Program-made: the position numbers and the translations under genes
In this document: one piece after another, positions 52,371-60,419 of the stretch
Layout: the number at the start of each line of letters is the position of its first letter
Numbering within the stretch: position 1 is the first letter of the stretch
The notes under the pieces: model-generated
What the model was told of the DNA's origin: nothing
Databases searched by the model: none
What the model saw: the letters and a program-made list of their open reading frames with translations, nothing else
NCBI GenBank assembly: GCA_018241965.1
Contig: JAFECS010000012.1
Coordinates: forward strand, 20,294 to 84,293
Length of the DNA: 64,000 nucleotides
Reading direction: 5' to 3'
Origin: Pseudomonadota bacterium
GTDB taxonomy: Bacteria; Pseudomonadota; Gammaproteobacteria; Berkiellales; Berkiellaceae

Positions 52371-54134
52371 TTAAGGCTTATTCGCGGTTTTTAAAACTAA
52401 CTTATTAGCAGCACTTTCAGTAACACGTTGTGCAGGCTGAACTTGGCTTCTATGGCTCTCAAAGGCTGTTAGCACACCACATGGGGGCTTCTCTTGTTGC
52501 ACTTGTTCCAAAGGCAAACAATCCATTCTAAAGGTGCAATGCTTTTGTGCAACCATGCAATCTACTAACAATATAAAACCCATTGCAGAGTCACGAATAA
52601 TTTGTATGGGGAATGCTAATCCTGTTTGGTGTATATCTAAACGGCAAAAGGAACCTAAACAGTTTTCATCATCGTCATCATCGTAAGTCGGTGTCGTCAG
52701 CAAATATTCTAACCAGTGTCTGTTTTGAAGAACATAATTATAAATTTGTCTTAAGTTTTCAGCAGGCATAATGTGAAACTGCATATCATGTTCGTTTGCA
52801 TTTATGATGTTAAGAGTCTCTTCTATTTTTACAAAAAACGAATCTAATTCATCTTCTGTTTTTCGCTCAAGCGGAAAATCTACCCAATCTGAGCTTAATA
52901 GCATAAATTGAAGTATTTGAGGTTCTTGCTGAACCTGCTGTAAAGCGGCTGTCGCACTAAGCCTTTGGGTTCTGTCCGCCGCTAGCAATTGACTATAAAA
53001 GGGATGTGCTTGCACACTATGATGAAAAGTAGTTAACGCTGATTTTCTTAAATGAGGAAAATTTACTACTTTTACAGGGGTCTCACACATTATTGTTGCA
53101 AGGATCATCCCGACAGACCACATATCATTTGCAGGATTTGGATCGCGAAATAACCCTTTGGTTCTGAGCTGTTTTGGGGTTCGTAAGTAAAGGTTTCTAC
53201 AGAGATATTTACCATAACTTTGATCAAATTCTCTTAATTTATTTTGTCCAATTCTATATAAAGCCACCTCGGGTGAATCTAAGTAATGTGGTCCTACAGC
53301 AAAATACTGAACTTGGTGAGTAGATGCTGAGCCAAAATCAATAATATAAAGTCTGCCATTTTCATAGAGGATATTCGCTAAGCTTAAATCTTGATGAATA
53401 ACTCCCATTGAATGCAAAAATTCAACGGCGCTTAACAATTGCTCTGCTAGTGTTTGCCATTGTATTTGTGGAATGATTTGATTTTCTTTAATAACTGTCT
53501 GATATAACGACTTTGGGCCTTTGGGGGTAAAGAGCAATAATTTACTTTTGCCTCGAACATGTGTTTTATGCGGTTTAGGCATAAAAACAGGCAAAAAAGG
53601 TGTTTTATCTTTAAATTTCTCAACAGATTTCCGATAAACGTCACGTACCACTTTCACTTCATCTTGTATATTAACTAAATTGCTTAGATCTTTGATCTTA
53701 AGACTTAGCCAGGGAAGTGGTAATGACGTATCGATACGCCAAGTCTCAAGCCCTGCTTTGGAAGCACCGTCAAAATGCGTGACCTCTCTTGGCTTATCCT
53801 CAGCATCTTTACGTTTGGTGTGTAATATCAAATAAAAATCTTGCAACACTTGATCATAAATAATATAGCAACTTCTGGTTATGATTGGCGCAGCATATCT
53901 TTTATCTATTCTGATGCTTACATCATAGGCATGTTTTTGATTAACCCTGGCATCTTGCTCTAATGCAGTAAAAAAAGAGCGTTTATTTTCAATAACATGA
54001 TCTAAAACCGCTTTTAGCGCTGTCAAGCTGATTAAAGGCTTAAGTTCATCCGGCACCTCTTTAAGGGCATTTTTTCTCGCTTTTACTCTGTCAATAAACC
54101 GATTAAATTTTTTTTTTGGTAACCCTTGAAGCAT
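52371..54134 (-). CDS. Eukaryotic-like Ser/Thr protein kinase (candidate effector)
   Basis: I start at the ATG 54134 (587 residues) because AGGA lies 7 bases upstream and a TATAAT box lies just before it; the frame stays open 34 codons further, but that DNA is the shared promoter segment. The catalytic loop reads HQDLSLANIL (about 245, Gln replacing the usual Arg of HRD), followed by YIIDFGSAS (about 265), a SPEV motif in the APE position and NDMWSVGMILATIM. The N-terminal 210 residues and the C-terminal 190 are not recognisable. It has no signal peptide or membrane segment. Kinase activity is likely; action on host proteins is inferred from the neighbours. Confidence 0.78.
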   Translation of the reverse strand: MLQGLPKKKFNRFIDRVKARKNALKEVPDELKPLISLTALKAVLDHVIENKRSFFTALEQDARVNQKHAYDVSIRIDKRYAAPIITRSCYIIYDQVLQDFYLILHTKRKDAEDKPREVTHFDGASKAGLETWRIDTSLPLPWLSLKIKDLSNLVNIQDEVKVVRDVYRKSVEKFKDKTPFLPVFMPKPHKTHVRGKSKLLLFTPKGPKSLYQTVIKENQIIPQIQWQTLAEQLLSAVEFLHSMGVIHQDLSLANILYENGRLYIIDFGSASTHQVQYFAVGPHYLDSPEVALYRIGQNKLREFDQSYGKYLCRNLYLRTPKQLRTKGLFRDPNPANDMWSVGMILATIMCETPVKVVNFPHLRKSALTTFHHSVQAHPFYSQLLAADRTQRLSATAALQQVQQEPQILQFMLLSSDWVDFPLERKTEDELDSFFVKIEETLNIINANEHDMQFHIMPAENLRQIYNYVLQNRHWLEYLLTTPTYDDDDDENCLGSFCRLDIHQTGLAFPIQIIRDSAMGFILLVDCMVAQKHCTFRMDCLPLEQVQQEKPPCGVLTAFESHRSQVQPAQRVTESAANKLVLKTANKP

Positions 54135-54150
54135 GTCAGTATCCTGCGCA

Positions 54151-54217
54151 TTTAATTTTGCGGAGCAATTATACTGAATGCTATATTTTTTTACTACATA
54201 AGTTTTTTTGCTGTCAT
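54151..54217 (-). promoter_or_regulatory. Promoter segment of the kinase gene, shared with the GCKR-like gene
   Basis: About 62 of 67 bases are identical to 56819-56885. It contains a perfect -10 TATAAT (54168-54173, minus strand) with TAGTAA 17 bases upstream as a weak -35. The kinase start codon lies about 35 bases downstream. Confidence 0.65.
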
Positions 54218-54488
54218 CATACCCTAATTTAGACACTATCGTTGTTGATTATGTCATCGACAACCATATCGAGAATCTGCACGTGATTCTCCTACTTAAG
54301 ACTCTTAGATATGGGGCACAAGATCTGCAAGTAAAGTTCACTTTGAAAGCTCTGATTTGACCTGAAAATTAGGTATGCATACACCTATTCGGAACTTCTT
54401 TAAGCACAAACACTCAAATTTTTAAAAGATTTGAAATTAATAGATTTATATACATAGTTGTATAAGAACTTATTAACTAGGAGGATGT

Positions 54489-54875
54489 ATGCCAAATCCT
54501 ATCAAAGAAGCCGAAAATGAAGTAAAAGATGCTAAAGCAAAATTGAAAGAAGCAAAAAATGCTTTAGAGAAGCAGGAAAAAGTGGAACAAAGCAAAAGTT
54601 ATATACAACGCGCTTTGCTAGATGATAACGATAAGGAGCCAGCTCCATCTATTGCATTACGACGTCAAGTTGCAGATGCTAAAAATAAATTGACTGCGGC
54701 AGAAAATAATTTAAAAAGTAAGAAAGCGGAACAAAATCCCTCTTACATGGGCACCATTGAAGCCGCCGCAGATGTCGGTCACGCTCCAAAAGAAACAGGC
54801 AGAACAAGAATTGCTGCATCAATCGGTGCACATAGGAAGGAAGAACCTTCAAAGTATAAACCTGGAAAAAGTTAA
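54489..54875 (+). CDS. Small coiled-coil protein, unknown
   Basis: This encodes 128 residues with a perfect AGGAGG 5 bases before the ATG. Two highly charged helices (KEAENEVKDAKAKLKEAKN and VADAKNKLTAAENNLKSKK) form a likely antiparallel coiled coil; the tail is polar and basic. It has no membrane segment. It lies between the kinase and GCKR-like genes on the other strand. I recognise no family. Confidence 0.6.
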   Translation: MPNPIKEAENEVKDAKAKLKEAKNALEKQEKVEQSKSYIQRALLDDNDKEPAPSIALRRQVADAKNKLTAAENNLKSKKAEQNPSYMGTIEAAADVGHAPKETGRTRIAASIGAHRKEEPSKYKPGKS

Positions 54876-54953
54876 ATTTCAGCAACAAATTTAACTTGCT
54901 ACCAAGTTCGTTCGGGCCGTAGTGGTTGAGGTTTTAATAAATGCTATATAAAG

Positions 54954-56801
54954 TTATTTTTTGCTTAAGCTTTCAGACCTTTTCTCGAACTCTTTTTTCC
55001 TGATTTCCGGGGTTTGCTCAATCACCCCCTGGGTAACGCGATCACTTGCCAGTGCATCACTAAAGCACAATGCTTGTGTGGTTTTTACTAAACACCGTTG
55101 GGCTACCTCTTTTGCTGTTTCTAACACAACCGAGCTGCCAACCGTTAATGAAGCCATTTTTTGATAAAATAATTCTGTAATCATGCACTGATAGTATGGT
55201 CCAAAAAGACTATGTTTGCTTGCCGCCTCAACGACAATAGGCAAAACATGAAATTCACGAACAGCTTGTGTTTCATTAAATTCACCTGTTAAACGCATAC
55301 CACGTCTAACCAGTTTTTTATTGCTGGGGTTTACATATAACATCAAATTGCCATAATACAGCCCTAAGCGCCCCATCACTAAGGTTGAATGACAATTCAA
55401 CAAAGATTTAATGACTAGCTGTTGTTGAAGTTCTCTTAAGTAAAAAGGAAGCTCTTTTTTAGCCGGTAACGAGATCGATGCTTTTGTTCCCTCATAATCT
55501 AAGGCAAGAACCTCATTTTCAAACTTTAGCATAAAGACAGCGTGCTTCACTTTTGGTAAATAAACCTCTCTTTTATCACCAATACTTGCGCTTAAATCCC
55601 AGCCTAAAATTTTGCTTAGTTGCGTATGAGGTGCTTCAGGCCACCCTAACCCAACCGGAGAACGCCCTAGCATCGCATTATAAGCTTGTTCTGGTGTGGC
55701 AGTATCCAGAATCATTGTTCTACAGATGGAAGAAGGCACCTGTTGATGATCATCTTGATCATTCTCGAAATAAGGTAAATTAAAGGTCGGTGAACGCTCT
55801 GAGGTATCTGTTGAAACATTTAACGCAATATTAGCGCTGACCACATAATAAACACCATCACCGTCTTGATAACTTTTCGCTTCACTTTCAACATAGGGAG
55901 CAAGTGTGCGATAGTCTATATGGCCTATTGTTTCTATAAGAGACTCAATACTTGCTCTGTAATTTGAATGTTCAACTTTTGTAGAAAGTGTTCCCATCGC
56001 ATCAAGTAGCGGAATTCCTACTGATAACACCTGTGCCGTAGCGGCCTGCATGCGCGTACTGCCACCTAGTGCCATCGGCCCAACATCGGTACTGATAAAA
56101 TGAATGTTCTCAAATAAATCCTGTTTTGCAAAAATAGGTTTTGCAGCAAAAGCTTCTTTAACTTCTTCATGGGGGTTACAATAGATAAAAAACGGTTTGC
56201 GATCCCCACGGGTTGCAACATATTCAAGTTGGCTGTGGACATAATCTGCGCTACCACTGGCGCTCAGCGCAATGAATAGATCCCCTGTTTGCCAACCGGC
56301 CTGTAAAAGTTGTCTTACCCCAAATTGTTTATTATCTTCAAAACCTTCGGCCGCTTTTACCAGCGAAGCATCTCCCCCTGCTAAAATGGGTATAAATTGT
56401 TCCCCAAAACGTTCACCAAATGCATTTCTAACCATTAAATCTACAAGATAGCCGGCACGGCCTGCCGAACCGCAACCGCTGACAAATATTTTTTTCCCGG
56501 CAGACAAAGCGCTCTGCATCGCTTGTTGTAAAAATACTATTTGCTGTTCACAAGCCAATAAACGTTCTAATGCTTTGAGATCTGCTTGCTTTAGTAATTC
56601 AAGCGCACTGCCTACATCAGTTTGCGCTAATTGCGATAGTTGTGTGGTATCCGGGTGATAACGTTCAGTGGTTAGTACGTTGGCGGCAAATGACTTGCCA
56701 CTTTTAAGTAAATCTTGATGATGCTCGGTGACTAACGCTTTTCTTTTTTGTTCTTCACTTTTAGTAAGAGGGGCTTTCTTTTCGGTTAAAAATTTCAGCA
56801 T
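54954..56801 (-). CDS. Double-SIS protein resembling glucokinase regulatory protein / MurQ
   Basis: This encodes 615 residues, near the 625 of animal GCKR and twice the size of MurQ (about 300). The first SIS domain has VSGCGSAGRAGYLVDLM (about 108), AGGDASLVKAAEGFEDN, IALSASGSADYV and GPMALGGSTRMQAATAQ, which match the MurQ/GCKR core. A second SIS-like part includes NCHSTLVMGRLGLYYGNLML with a trailing NKKLVRRGMRL. It should bind sugar phosphates such as fructose 6-phosphate or MurNAc 6-phosphate. Etherase action or a regulatory role are both possible. No murQ partners lie nearby, and the shared promoter with a kinase suggests a host-directed role (inference). Confidence 0.72.
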   Translation of the reverse strand: MLKFLTEKKAPLTKSEEQKRKALVTEHHQDLLKSGKSFAANVLTTERYHPDTTQLSQLAQTDVGSALELLKQADLKALERLLACEQQIVFLQQAMQSALSAGKKIFVSGCGSAGRAGYLVDLMVRNAFGERFGEQFIPILAGGDASLVKAAEGFEDNKQFGVRQLLQAGWQTGDLFIALSASGSADYVHSQLEYVATRGDRKPFFIYCNPHEEVKEAFAAKPIFAKQDLFENIHFISTDVGPMALGGSTRMQAATAQVLSVGIPLLDAMGTLSTKVEHSNYRASIESLIETIGHIDYRTLAPYVESEAKSYQDGDGVYYVVSANIALNVSTDTSERSPTFNLPYFENDQDDHQQVPSSICRTMILDTATPEQAYNAMLGRSPVGLGWPEAPHTQLSKILGWDLSASIGDKREVYLPKVKHAVFMLKFENEVLALDYEGTKASISLPAKKELPFYLRELQQQLVIKSLLNCHSTLVMGRLGLYYGNLMLYVNPSNKKLVRRGMRLTGEFNETQAVREFHVLPIVVEAASKHSLFGPYYQCMITELFYQKMASLTVGSSVVLETAKEVAQRCLVKTTQALCFSDALASDRVTQGVIEQTPEIRKKEFEKRSESLSKK

Positions 56802-56818
56802 GGTGGTTAAATTACTCC

Positions 56819-56885
56819 TTTAATTTTTCGGAGCAATTATACTGAATGCTATATTTTTTTACTACAAAAATTTGTTAGCTGTCAT
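56819..56885 (-). promoter_or_regulatory. Promoter segment of the GCKR-like gene, copy of 54151-54217
   Basis: This contains the same TATAAT (56836-56841, minus strand) and flanks as the kinase promoter. AAGGAG follows, but is 12-13 bases from the ATG, a wide spacing. Confidence 0.65.
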
Positions 56886-56927
56886 TGTTTTATGTAGTTC
56901 CGACAAGCGCAACTTATTTCCTTACCA

Positions 56928-56946
56928 GCGCAATAGGCTATTGCGC
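56928..56946. promoter_or_regulatory. Perfect palindrome upstream of the acidic-protein gene
   Basis: GCGCAATAG, a single central G and CTATTGCGC form a 19-bp palindrome just before a TATGAT (-10-like, 56953-56958). It could be an operator in the divergent intergenic region. Confidence 0.4.
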
Positions 56947-56997
56947 GCAAGGTATGATATTTTTAACACAAGTTAAGCAACAGTGATTAATTAAATT

Positions 56998-57585
56998 ATG
57001 TGTCAACAAGGGCCTACAGAAGATCAAGATAACGACTCTTTTGAAATCGAATATCTTGATGATGATGACGATAATGATGATTTAGAGAATGATGAACAGC
57101 TTCATTGTTTTTACGATGAGCTGCTGGACATAAGCATCGATATGCTGGTGAATAAATTACTTGCTTTACACCCCCTCTTGTCTGCTTGTATGCATAACAC
57201 ACCATCTCTGATTAGCTTTGCTTTAAATAATGAAAATGAACGAAGAAAGTTACAAAAATTTACTGCTGATTTAAAAAGTTTACTCTCCCCCTTGGGCAGT
57301 TCTTCTGTGGATGCTGAATTATTTTTGAAATTCTCATTAGCATTTTCTCACATGCAAAAATCGCGCGGCTATTCCATGAGCAAATACTTACATAAACATT
57401 TATTAATATTTGAATTTTTAAAAGAGAATACAGAACCTTTATTTTCTACACAACAAGCATTTTTAAATTTTTCAAAATCTGGCCGTGCTAAGCGAAAACT
57501 CAACACTTTAAAAATGAGCATGGGTCCAAATGAAAATGTAACAAAAAAAACCAAGAGAGTAACCAATTTAAGAGCTACCCAATAA
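56998..57585 (+). CDS. Hypothetical protein with acidic head and basic tail
   Basis: This encodes 195 residues. Residues 8-35 are very acidic (a run of Asp after EIEYL), the middle is helical with Leu-rich segments (LVNKLLALHPLLSACM), and the end is basic (SGRAKRKLNTLK and VTKKTKRV), resembling nuclear-localisation signals. No ribosome-binding site is clear. It is divergent from the GCKR-like gene. I recognise no family; the placement suggests an accessory effector. Confidence 0.5.
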   Translation: MCQQGPTEDQDNDSFEIEYLDDDDDNDDLENDEQLHCFYDELLDISIDMLVNKLLALHPLLSACMHNTPSLISFALNNENERRKLQKFTADLKSLLSPLGSSSVDAELFLKFSLAFSHMQKSRGYSMSKYLHKHLLIFEFLKENTEPLFSTQQAFLNFSKSGRAKRKLNTLKMSMGPNENVTKKTKRVTNLRATQ

Positions 57586-57591
57586 CCTGAC

Positions 57592-59442
57592 TTAATACAT
57601 CCAATGAATCATCACCATCACAATAATCAAATAAAGAAATGACATTAATCCGCCAGCTTTAAGAAAATCCGAAATTTTATATTGACCAGGCATACTGATT
57701 AACGCATTGGCTTGGTGGGTAGGTAACACAAATGAATTAGACGTGGCCACAGCCACCATTAAGGCAAAAGCACGCGGATCGGCGCCAATGGCTTGCGCGA
57801 GGTGCACTGCTAAAGGAACCAATACGATGGTAGCGCCCACATTCGATAAAATTAAACTACCGATTGAGGCAATCACCCCCAAAATAAATAAAAGCGCCCA
57901 TTCTGAATAACCTGAAAATACATCTAACATATAAAGCGCAATCCAATCTGACGTGCCTGAGGTTTGCACTGCAATCCCAAGCGGCATTAAACCTGCTAGT
58001 AAAAATACCGTTTTCCAGCTGACAGATTCATAAGCATCATCAATACTGATCACGCCAGAAAATATCATGCACACGGCGCCCACCAGCAAACCAATAGAAA
58101 CTGATAAACCGGCAAATACAATTAAACTGATGGCTAATGCAAAGAAAAAAACGGCAAACCACATTTTTTCAGTGTGCATCTTTTGCCTGGGATAGTCAGA
58201 GGTCACCACCACAAAATCAGGATTTTTTTGCAAGGAGAATAACGCTCCCCATTCACAAAACATCCCTAGGGTATCGCCTGAGCGCAAGGTTAAATTACCG
58301 ATCTCTTTTTTGCCACGTCGGACCTTATCTCCGCGATGCACCGCTAGTACCTGGATACCAAAGTGATGGCGCATATGCAGATCACGTAAGTTCGTCCCAA
58401 TTAATTGTGAGCTGGGTGGCACAACGGCTTCGCATAACCCCGAATGTGTTGGGTTTAAACGTTCAGCAAAGGCTGTCAAATAGGGTGACATCCGTAAACC
58501 ATATTTTTTAGCGAACTCCTGAATTTCATCCCTGGGACCAAGCATAGCGATTACTGAACCCTCTTTTATTTCAGTTCTGCGCAGTGGTGGAATATGTATG
58601 GTGTTGCCTAATTTAATACCAATAATCGCAATATCCGGTGGTAACAAGCCTTCCCATTGCCTTAAAGTATTATTGGCTAAAGGGCTGGTTGAAGGTACGC
58701 GGCATTCGCAAAAATCTGCTCCAATGCCATATATCTTTTTAAAATAAGCCGGGCTTCCACTGTTGGTATGATTGGCCCTGACAGGAACAGCTGGTAAAAC
58801 TAAATTCCCTAAAAAAGCAAAGTACACAATGCCCAATAACAATAAAGCTAAGCCTATGGGAAAAACACTGAACAATCCTAACATTGATGCATCGTGACCT
58901 AACCTATCTGTTAAGCCACCGGAATTGATCAATAAACTGTTTAATAAAATTAGCGGCCCTGTGCCAAGCATGGTTAATGTGCTACCTAATATGGCACAAA
59001 AGCTTAAAGGGATTAATAAACGAGAATTTTCAATGCCTGTGGCATGGCGTATACGCGTCACCACCGGCAACAGTAGTGCCACCGTACCCACACTTCTTAA
59101 GAAACCAGCAAAAAATCCCCCTATCCCCATCAATAGCAATCGTATACGATTTTCGCTGACGCCCCCTAAACGCATTACATGGTGCGCTATTTTAGCCACC
59201 ACACCACTGCGCTCTAAGCCGGCACACATAATCATGACGCCAATCAAGGCGATGACTGCATCGCTTGAAAAGCCTGAGAATAATTGATTACTGGGAACGA
59301 TTTTGGTTAAACCTAATAAAACCAAAACAAGACAAGCCACCACATCGACACGCACAATTTCAGTGACAAAGAGAATAACGGTAATAACAATGATCCCCAA
59401 GACTAAAAAAATATCGGGTGTTAAGCCTTGGACGCCAAACAC
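57592..59442 (-). CDS. SLC13-type (DASS/ArsB-like) transporter with TrkA-C domains
   Basis: This encodes 616 residues. Hydrophobic helices fill residues 10-220 and 420-616. Two RCK C-terminal (TrkA-C) domains lie between (about 230-400), with IAIIGIKLGNTIHIPPLRRTEIKEGSVIAMLGP and LRDLHMRHHFGIQVLAVHRG. ILSNVGATIVLVPLAVHLAQ and NSFVLPTHQANALI are the transport motifs. It probably moves sulfate or di- and tricarboxylates with Na+; the substrate is uncertain. Confidence 0.85.
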   Translation of the reverse strand: MFGVQGLTPDIFLVLGIIVITVILFVTEIVRVDVVACLVLVLLGLTKIVPSNQLFSGFSSDAVIALIGVMIMCAGLERSGVVAKIAHHVMRLGGVSENRIRLLLMGIGGFFAGFLRSVGTVALLLPVVTRIRHATGIENSRLLIPLSFCAILGSTLTMLGTGPLILLNSLLINSGGLTDRLGHDASMLGLFSVFPIGLALLLLGIVYFAFLGNLVLPAVPVRANHTNSGSPAYFKKIYGIGADFCECRVPSTSPLANNTLRQWEGLLPPDIAIIGIKLGNTIHIPPLRRTEIKEGSVIAMLGPRDEIQEFAKKYGLRMSPYLTAFAERLNPTHSGLCEAVVPPSSQLIGTNLRDLHMRHHFGIQVLAVHRGDKVRRGKKEIGNLTLRSGDTLGMFCEWGALFSLQKNPDFVVVTSDYPRQKMHTEKMWFAVFFFALAISLIVFAGLSVSIGLLVGAVCMIFSGVISIDDAYESVSWKTVFLLAGLMPLGIAVQTSGTSDWIALYMLDVFSGYSEWALLFILGVIASIGSLILSNVGATIVLVPLAVHLAQAIGADPRAFALMVAVATSNSFVLPTHQANALISMPGQYKISDFLKAGGLMSFLYLIIVMVMIHWMY

Positions 59443-59503
59443 GTTGACTCCTGATTACGAATAGCGGTTGTAGTTAAGTCCCTTTATTAATAAGTATAGG
59501 AGA

Positions 59504-60193
59504 CTACCGTCGTTCGTAAACCAGATCCCAAATATCATGGCCGAGTTTCTGGCCACGGGCTTCAAATTTGGTTAAAGGGCGTAAATACTGAGAAGGGGCA
59601 AAAGTGGATTTGCCAAAAGTATTACGCAATGCGGGACAAGCCTCAAGAATGGCTAACATATGATCAGCATACGCCTGCCAATCGGTTGCCATATGAAAAA
59701 CGCCACCTGGTTTTAATTTTTGTGCCACTAAATTAACGAAGTTGCTCTGCACAATACGGCGTTTATGATGTTTTTTCTTTGGCCAAGGATCAGGGAAATA
59801 CAGCAACACTTTATCCAAACTGCCATCAGGTATCGCCTCTTCTAAGACACTGAGTGCATCTTCAGCATAAAGTTTAAGATTGGTCAAACCATGTGCCTGT
59901 GCCTGAACTAAACAACGCCCCACACCAGGGGGATGCACTTCTATACCAATAAAATCCATTTCGGGGTGCGCTTTAGCCAAAGTGATTAAGGTATCCCCCA
60001 TGCCAAAGCCAATTTCCAGTACCCGCGCAGCATCACGACCAAAAACAGCGGGCCACCCACAAAACCCCTCACTAAGGTTAAGGCCATATTGTTGCCAATA
60101 TAAATCACGGGCTTGCTGCTGGGACTTTGAACTTCTTCCCTGACGTACAACGTAGCTGCGAATTGGGCGAGGTGGTTTCTGTGTTAATGTCAT
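59504..60193 (-). CDS. trmB: tRNA (guanine-N7-)-methyltransferase
   Basis: This encodes 229 residues. The SAM-binding motif VLEIGFGMGDTLI and the family motif YFPDPWPKKKHHKRRIVQ are intact, and RPLTKFEARGQKLGHDIWDLVY closes the protein. It makes m7G46 in tRNAs. Confidence 0.95.
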   Translation of the reverse strand: MTLTQKPPRPIRSYVVRQGRSSKSQQQARDLYWQQYGLNLSEGFCGWPAVFGRDAARVLEIGFGMGDTLITLAKAHPEMDFIGIEVHPPGVGRCLVQAQAHGLTNLKLYAEDALSVLEEAIPDGSLDKVLLYFPDPWPKKKHHKRRIVQSNFVNLVAQKLKPGGVFHMATDWQAYADHMLAILEACPALRNTFGKSTFAPSQYLRPLTKFEARGQKLGHDIWDLVYERR

Positions 60194-60292
60194 TTAACTA
60201 AGTCTTTATTGGTGCTGATGCTTAAAAACGCTGAATACTACCAAATGAGGTAGCACCCTTAAAGTCAATTTGACATAATAAGCCCCAAAATT

Positions 60293-60366
60293 GCGGGTGT
60301 AGTACAATGGTAGTACCTCAGCTTCCCAAGCTGATGGCGTGGGTTCGATTCCCATCACCCGCTCCA
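60293..60366 (+). tRNA. tRNA-Gly (CCC)
   Basis: The acceptor stem GCGGGTG pairs with CACCCGC, with T as discriminator and an encoded CCA. The D arm is GTAC/GTAC. The anticodon stem TCAGC/GCTGA encloses TTCCCAA, giving anticodon CCC. The T arm has GGTTCGATTCC. It is very similar to E. coli glyU. Confidence 0.95.
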
Positions 60367-60419
60367 AAGCATCTTTCCGTTGCAATCTTTTTCATTTAGT
60401 AAGACAGGTAAAAGGCTCT

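Noticed and set aside
54135..54236. Upstream extension of the kinase by 34 residues
   Set aside because: This DNA is nearly identical to the promoter region of the GCKR-like gene and holds a TATAAT; the ATG at 54134 has its own ribosome-binding site.
60339..60419. Upstream extension of the AsmA gene
   Set aside because: The added residues are encoded by the 3' part of the tRNA-Gly gene; the ATG at 60420 has AAAGG upstream and gives a normal AsmA start.
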